DNA of 30,808 nucleotides. It comes from CADEED01 sp046733635 (lineage in GTDB: Bacteria; Pseudomonadota; Gammaproteobacteria; Steroidobacterales; Steroidobacteraceae). Of the stretch, positions 29,004 to 30,808 are shown piece by piece. A program made the position numbers and the translations under genes. The stretch is taken from NCBI GenBank assembly GCA_046733635.1, contig JBKPPO010000198.1, positions 1-30,808 on the forward strand, in the 5' to 3' direction. Numbering within the stretch: position 1 is the first letter of the stretch; every line of letters starts with the position of its first letter. Below the pieces are notes generated by a model that worked only from the letters and a program-made list of their open reading frames with translations, searched no databases and was not told the DNA's origin.

Positions 29004-30215
29004 ATGGATCGCACGGTGTCGCCGCCGCCACCCTGGCGGCGGAATCCGCACGTCGCACTCATCGCCACGGCGCTGGCTGCGCTCGGCCTGTTGGCATGGC
29101 TCCGGCCATCGTCGTTGCCAACGGTCGATGCACCACAGCTCGCGACTGTCGTGCTGGGCACATTCCAGGACGAGGTCGTGCTGCGTGCGCGCGTCGAACC
29201 CCTTGGATCGGTGCAACTCGATGCGTCCGAGGCGGGCCGCGTGGAAGCCGTGTTCGCGCAGGACGGGGACTGGGTGGAGTCCGCTGCGCCGCTCTATCGG
29301 CTGAGCAGCCCGGAGCAGGAACAGATCCTCATGGAGCGCAGCGCCGAAGTGGCGCAGCAGACGGCGAACCTCTCCCTGCAGCGCAGCGACCAGGCAGCCA
29401 GCCTTGCGCAGAACCGTCGTGAACTCGTCCAGTTGCAGTACGCGCTCGCGCACGCGGAATCGGAACTCGATAGACAGGCTCGGCTGGCGAAAGCCGGCTT
29501 CGCGGCCGGCATGGAGCTCGAGCGGGCGCAGCGCGATGCGCACCTCGCGAACACCCTGCTCGAGCAGGCGCGCAAGGACCAGCGCGTCGAGCAAGGCATC
29601 CGCCAGCGCTCGCTCGACGAGATGACGCGCGCGGTCGAGGGTCTGCAGCGCGGTCTCCAATTGCTCGCGGGCACCCGCGACCGGCTGCTGCAGAAGGCGC
29701 CGCTGACAGGAAGGCTCAGCGGGTTCTCGCTGCAGGTCGGCATGAGCGTGCGGCCTGGAGACCGGCTGGGCCGCATCGACGATCCGGCGAGCGGCATCCA
29801 GCTCGCCGCCGACGTCGACGAGTTCTATCTACCGCGGCTGCGCCCCGGACAGCAGGCCACGAGCGCCAGCGGCACCTTGACTCTGGCGCAGACGTTGCCG
29901 CAGGTGAATGAGGGCAAGGTCAAGGTGTTCCTCCGCTGGCCGGACAAGGTCGCCGCGGCGCCCGAATTGCATGCGGGACAGACGGTTGAAGTCCGGCTGC
30001 AGCTCAGCGAGGCGACTCGCGCGTTGTTGTTGCCCGACGGACCCGGTGTGCAAACCAGCCTCTATGTCGTGGAGGGTGACGAGTTGCACCGCCGCTCGGT
30101 ACGTCTCGGCCGCCGCGCGTCGGGGCAAGTCGAAATCCTCGACGGGCTGCGCGCGGGCGACCGCGTCCTGATCTCCCAACCTCCTTCCACTGCATCGAGG
30201 CTCGCGCTTCCATGA
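29004..30215 (+). CDS. Periplasmic adaptor (HlyD/MacA-like) of an ABC exporter
   Basis: A 403-residue membrane-fusion protein. One N-terminal anchor helix lies at about 16-33 (HVALIATALAALGLLAWL). The first half of the lipoyl/barrel-sandwich domain follows (VVLRARVEPLGSVQLDASEAGRVEAVFAQDGDWVESAAPLYRLSS). A long coiled-coil hairpin at about 103-245 is rich in Gln, Ala, Arg and Glu. The second lipoyl half and the beta-barrel follow (APLTGRLSGFSLQVGMSVRPGDRLGRIDD, LRPGQQATSASGT, LYVVEGDELHRRSVRLGRRASGQVEILDGLRAGDRVL). It would link an inner-membrane FtsX-like permease to an outer-membrane channel. The ATG at 29004 is preferred over 28953 because MDR plus a basic stretch directly precedes the helix. 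Its stop overlaps the ATPase gene (ATGA, 30212-30215). Confidence 0.9.
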   Translation: MDRTVSPPPPWRRNPHVALIATALAALGLLAWLRPSSLPTVDAPQLATVVLGTFQDEVVLRARVEPLGSVQLDASEAGRVEAVFAQDGDWVESAAPLYRLSSPEQEQILMERSAEVAQQTANLSLQRSDQAASLAQNRRELVQLQYALAHAESELDRQARLAKAGFAAGMELERAQRDAHLANTLLEQARKDQRVEQGIRQRSLDEMTRAVEGLQRGLQLLAGTRDRLLQKAPLTGRLSGFSLQVGMSVRPGDRLGRIDDPASGIQLAADVDEFYLPRLRPGQQATSASGTLTLAQTLPQVNEGKVKVFLRWPDKVAAAPELHAGQTVEVRLQLSEATRALLLPDGPGVQTSLYVVEGDELHRRSVRLGRRASGQVEILDGLRAGDRVLISQPPSTASRLALP

Positions 30216-30808
30216 TCGAACTGAATCGCGTCACCAAGCGTTACCGTGCCGGCGACGTCGAGACGACCGCTCTCGACGCCATCGATCTGCAGATCGAGCC
30301 TGCGGAGTATGTGGCGATCACAGGGCCCTCGGGCTGTGGCAAGTCGACACTGCTGGGATTGTTGGGTCTGCTCGACGCGCCGGAGAGCGGCAGCTACAAG
30401 CTGCAGGGCGAGGAGACCGTCGGCAGGACGCCGCGCGAGCTGGCGGCGATTCGTCGCAACCGGATCGGTTTCATCTTCCAGAGCTTCAATCTCGTCGACG
30501 AGCTCACCGTGAGCGACAACGTGAAGCTGGCGCTGCGTTACGGCGACCTCCCTGAAAAGGCGCAGCGGGCGCGTGTCGCCGAGGTTCTGGAGCGGCTCGG
30601 CATGGCCCATCGCGCCTCGCATCATCCGAGTCAGCTCTCCGGCGGCCAGCAGCAGCGTGTCGCCATCGCGCGCGCGATCGTGGCGCGGCCGGCGCTGCTG
30701 CTCGCAGACGAGCCCACGGGCAATCTGGACTCGGCGCACGGCCACGAAGTCATGCAGCTCCTGCGCGAACTCAATGAAGAAGGAACGACGCTCGTCATGG
30801 TCACGCAC
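30212..30808 (+). CDS. ABC transporter ATP-binding protein, MacB/LolD-like (partial)
   Basis: The first 199 codons of an ABC ATPase; the gene continues beyond the window. Walker A is G38-P-S-G-C-G-K-S-T46, the Q-loop is in FIFQSFNLVDELTV, the signature is LSGGQQQR, Walker B is LLLADEP, the D-loop is NLDS, and the window ends exactly at the H-loop histidine (VMVTH). LTVSDNVKLAL and the short A-loop region (KRYRAGDVETTALDAIDL) are those of the MacB/LolD/FtsE group that partners FtsX-like permeases. It overlaps the adaptor gene by ATGA. Permease genes are expected downstream, outside the window. Whether it exports antibiotics, peptides or a lipid-like substrate cannot be decided here. Confidence 0.95.
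   Translation, partial: MIELNRVTKRYRAGDVETTALDAIDLQIEPAEYVAITGPSGCGKSTLLGLLGLLDAPESGSYKLQGEETVGRTPRELAAIRRNRIGFIFQSFNLVDELTVSDNVKLALRYGDLPEKAQRARVAEVLERLGMAHRASHHPSQLSGGQQQRVAIARAIVARPALLLADEPTGNLDSAHGHEVMQLLRELNEEGTTLVMVTH

Noticed and set aside
1..30808. CRISPR arrays, tRNA or rRNA genes, IS elements, phage genes
   Set aside because: No regularly spaced repeats, no cloverleaf-type sequence with a TTCGA arm, and no transposase, integrase or Cas motifs were seen on either strand.

Overview
The window is chromosomal DNA, about two thirds G+C by eye, from a gammaproteobacterium. I see no rRNA, tRNA, IS element, integrase, phage gene or CRISPR array. The order miaB, phoH-like (ybeZ), ybeY, corC, lnt, and later leuS then lptE, is the classical gammaproteobacterial housekeeping cluster. 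The many TonB receptors, ECF sigma factors and secreted hydrolases fit an environmental, Xanthomonadales- or Steroidobacter-like lineage. That placement is inference.

Layout. (1) 1-5.8 kb: the end of zwf; a convergent secreted M20 metallopeptidase; then a probable iron-regulated pair made of a Fiu-type siderophore receptor and the Fe(II)/2OG hydroxylase PiuC. A Fur-like 30-bp palindrome lies in front of the pair. A serine-hydrolase lipoprotein faces the pair. (2) 5.9-9.8 kb: a FecI/FecR/FecA-type surface-signalling operon (ECF sigma factor, FecR, TonB receptor with an STN domain) joined by 4-nt overlaps. (3) 9.8-14.2 kb: a saccharopine-dehydrogenase-like protein, a secreted PD40 propeller protein, ssb with a strong terminator, and a small cluster of a membrane-anchored cupin, a second ECF sigma factor and a 4-TM protein. 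(4) 14.4-19.6 kb: miaB-ybeZ-ybeY-corC-lnt, every junction a 4-nt overlap. (5) 19.7-22.2 kb: a DegP/MucD protease behind a near-consensus sigma-E promoter, then a convergent AraC/GyrI-like regulator. (6) 22.3-26.9 kb: leuS and lptE, followed by a HExxH protein and an esterase lipoprotein where holA is usually found. (7) 27.1-30.8 kb: an NtrY-like kinase and a response regulator without an AAA+ domain, divergent from a MacAB-like exporter that runs off the window.

Common theme: much of the content deals with the cell envelope. This includes iron uptake with receptor-driven signalling, lipoprotein acylation (Lnt), LPS export (LptE), periplasmic proteolysis under sigma E, and a regulated ABC exporter. 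Less familiar items are the cupin/ECF/4-TM cluster with a hairpin over the sigma gene's Shine-Dalgarno, the variant KMSKS motif in LeuRS, the palindrome inside the lptE signal-peptide region, and the stereotyped contexts of rare leucine codons.
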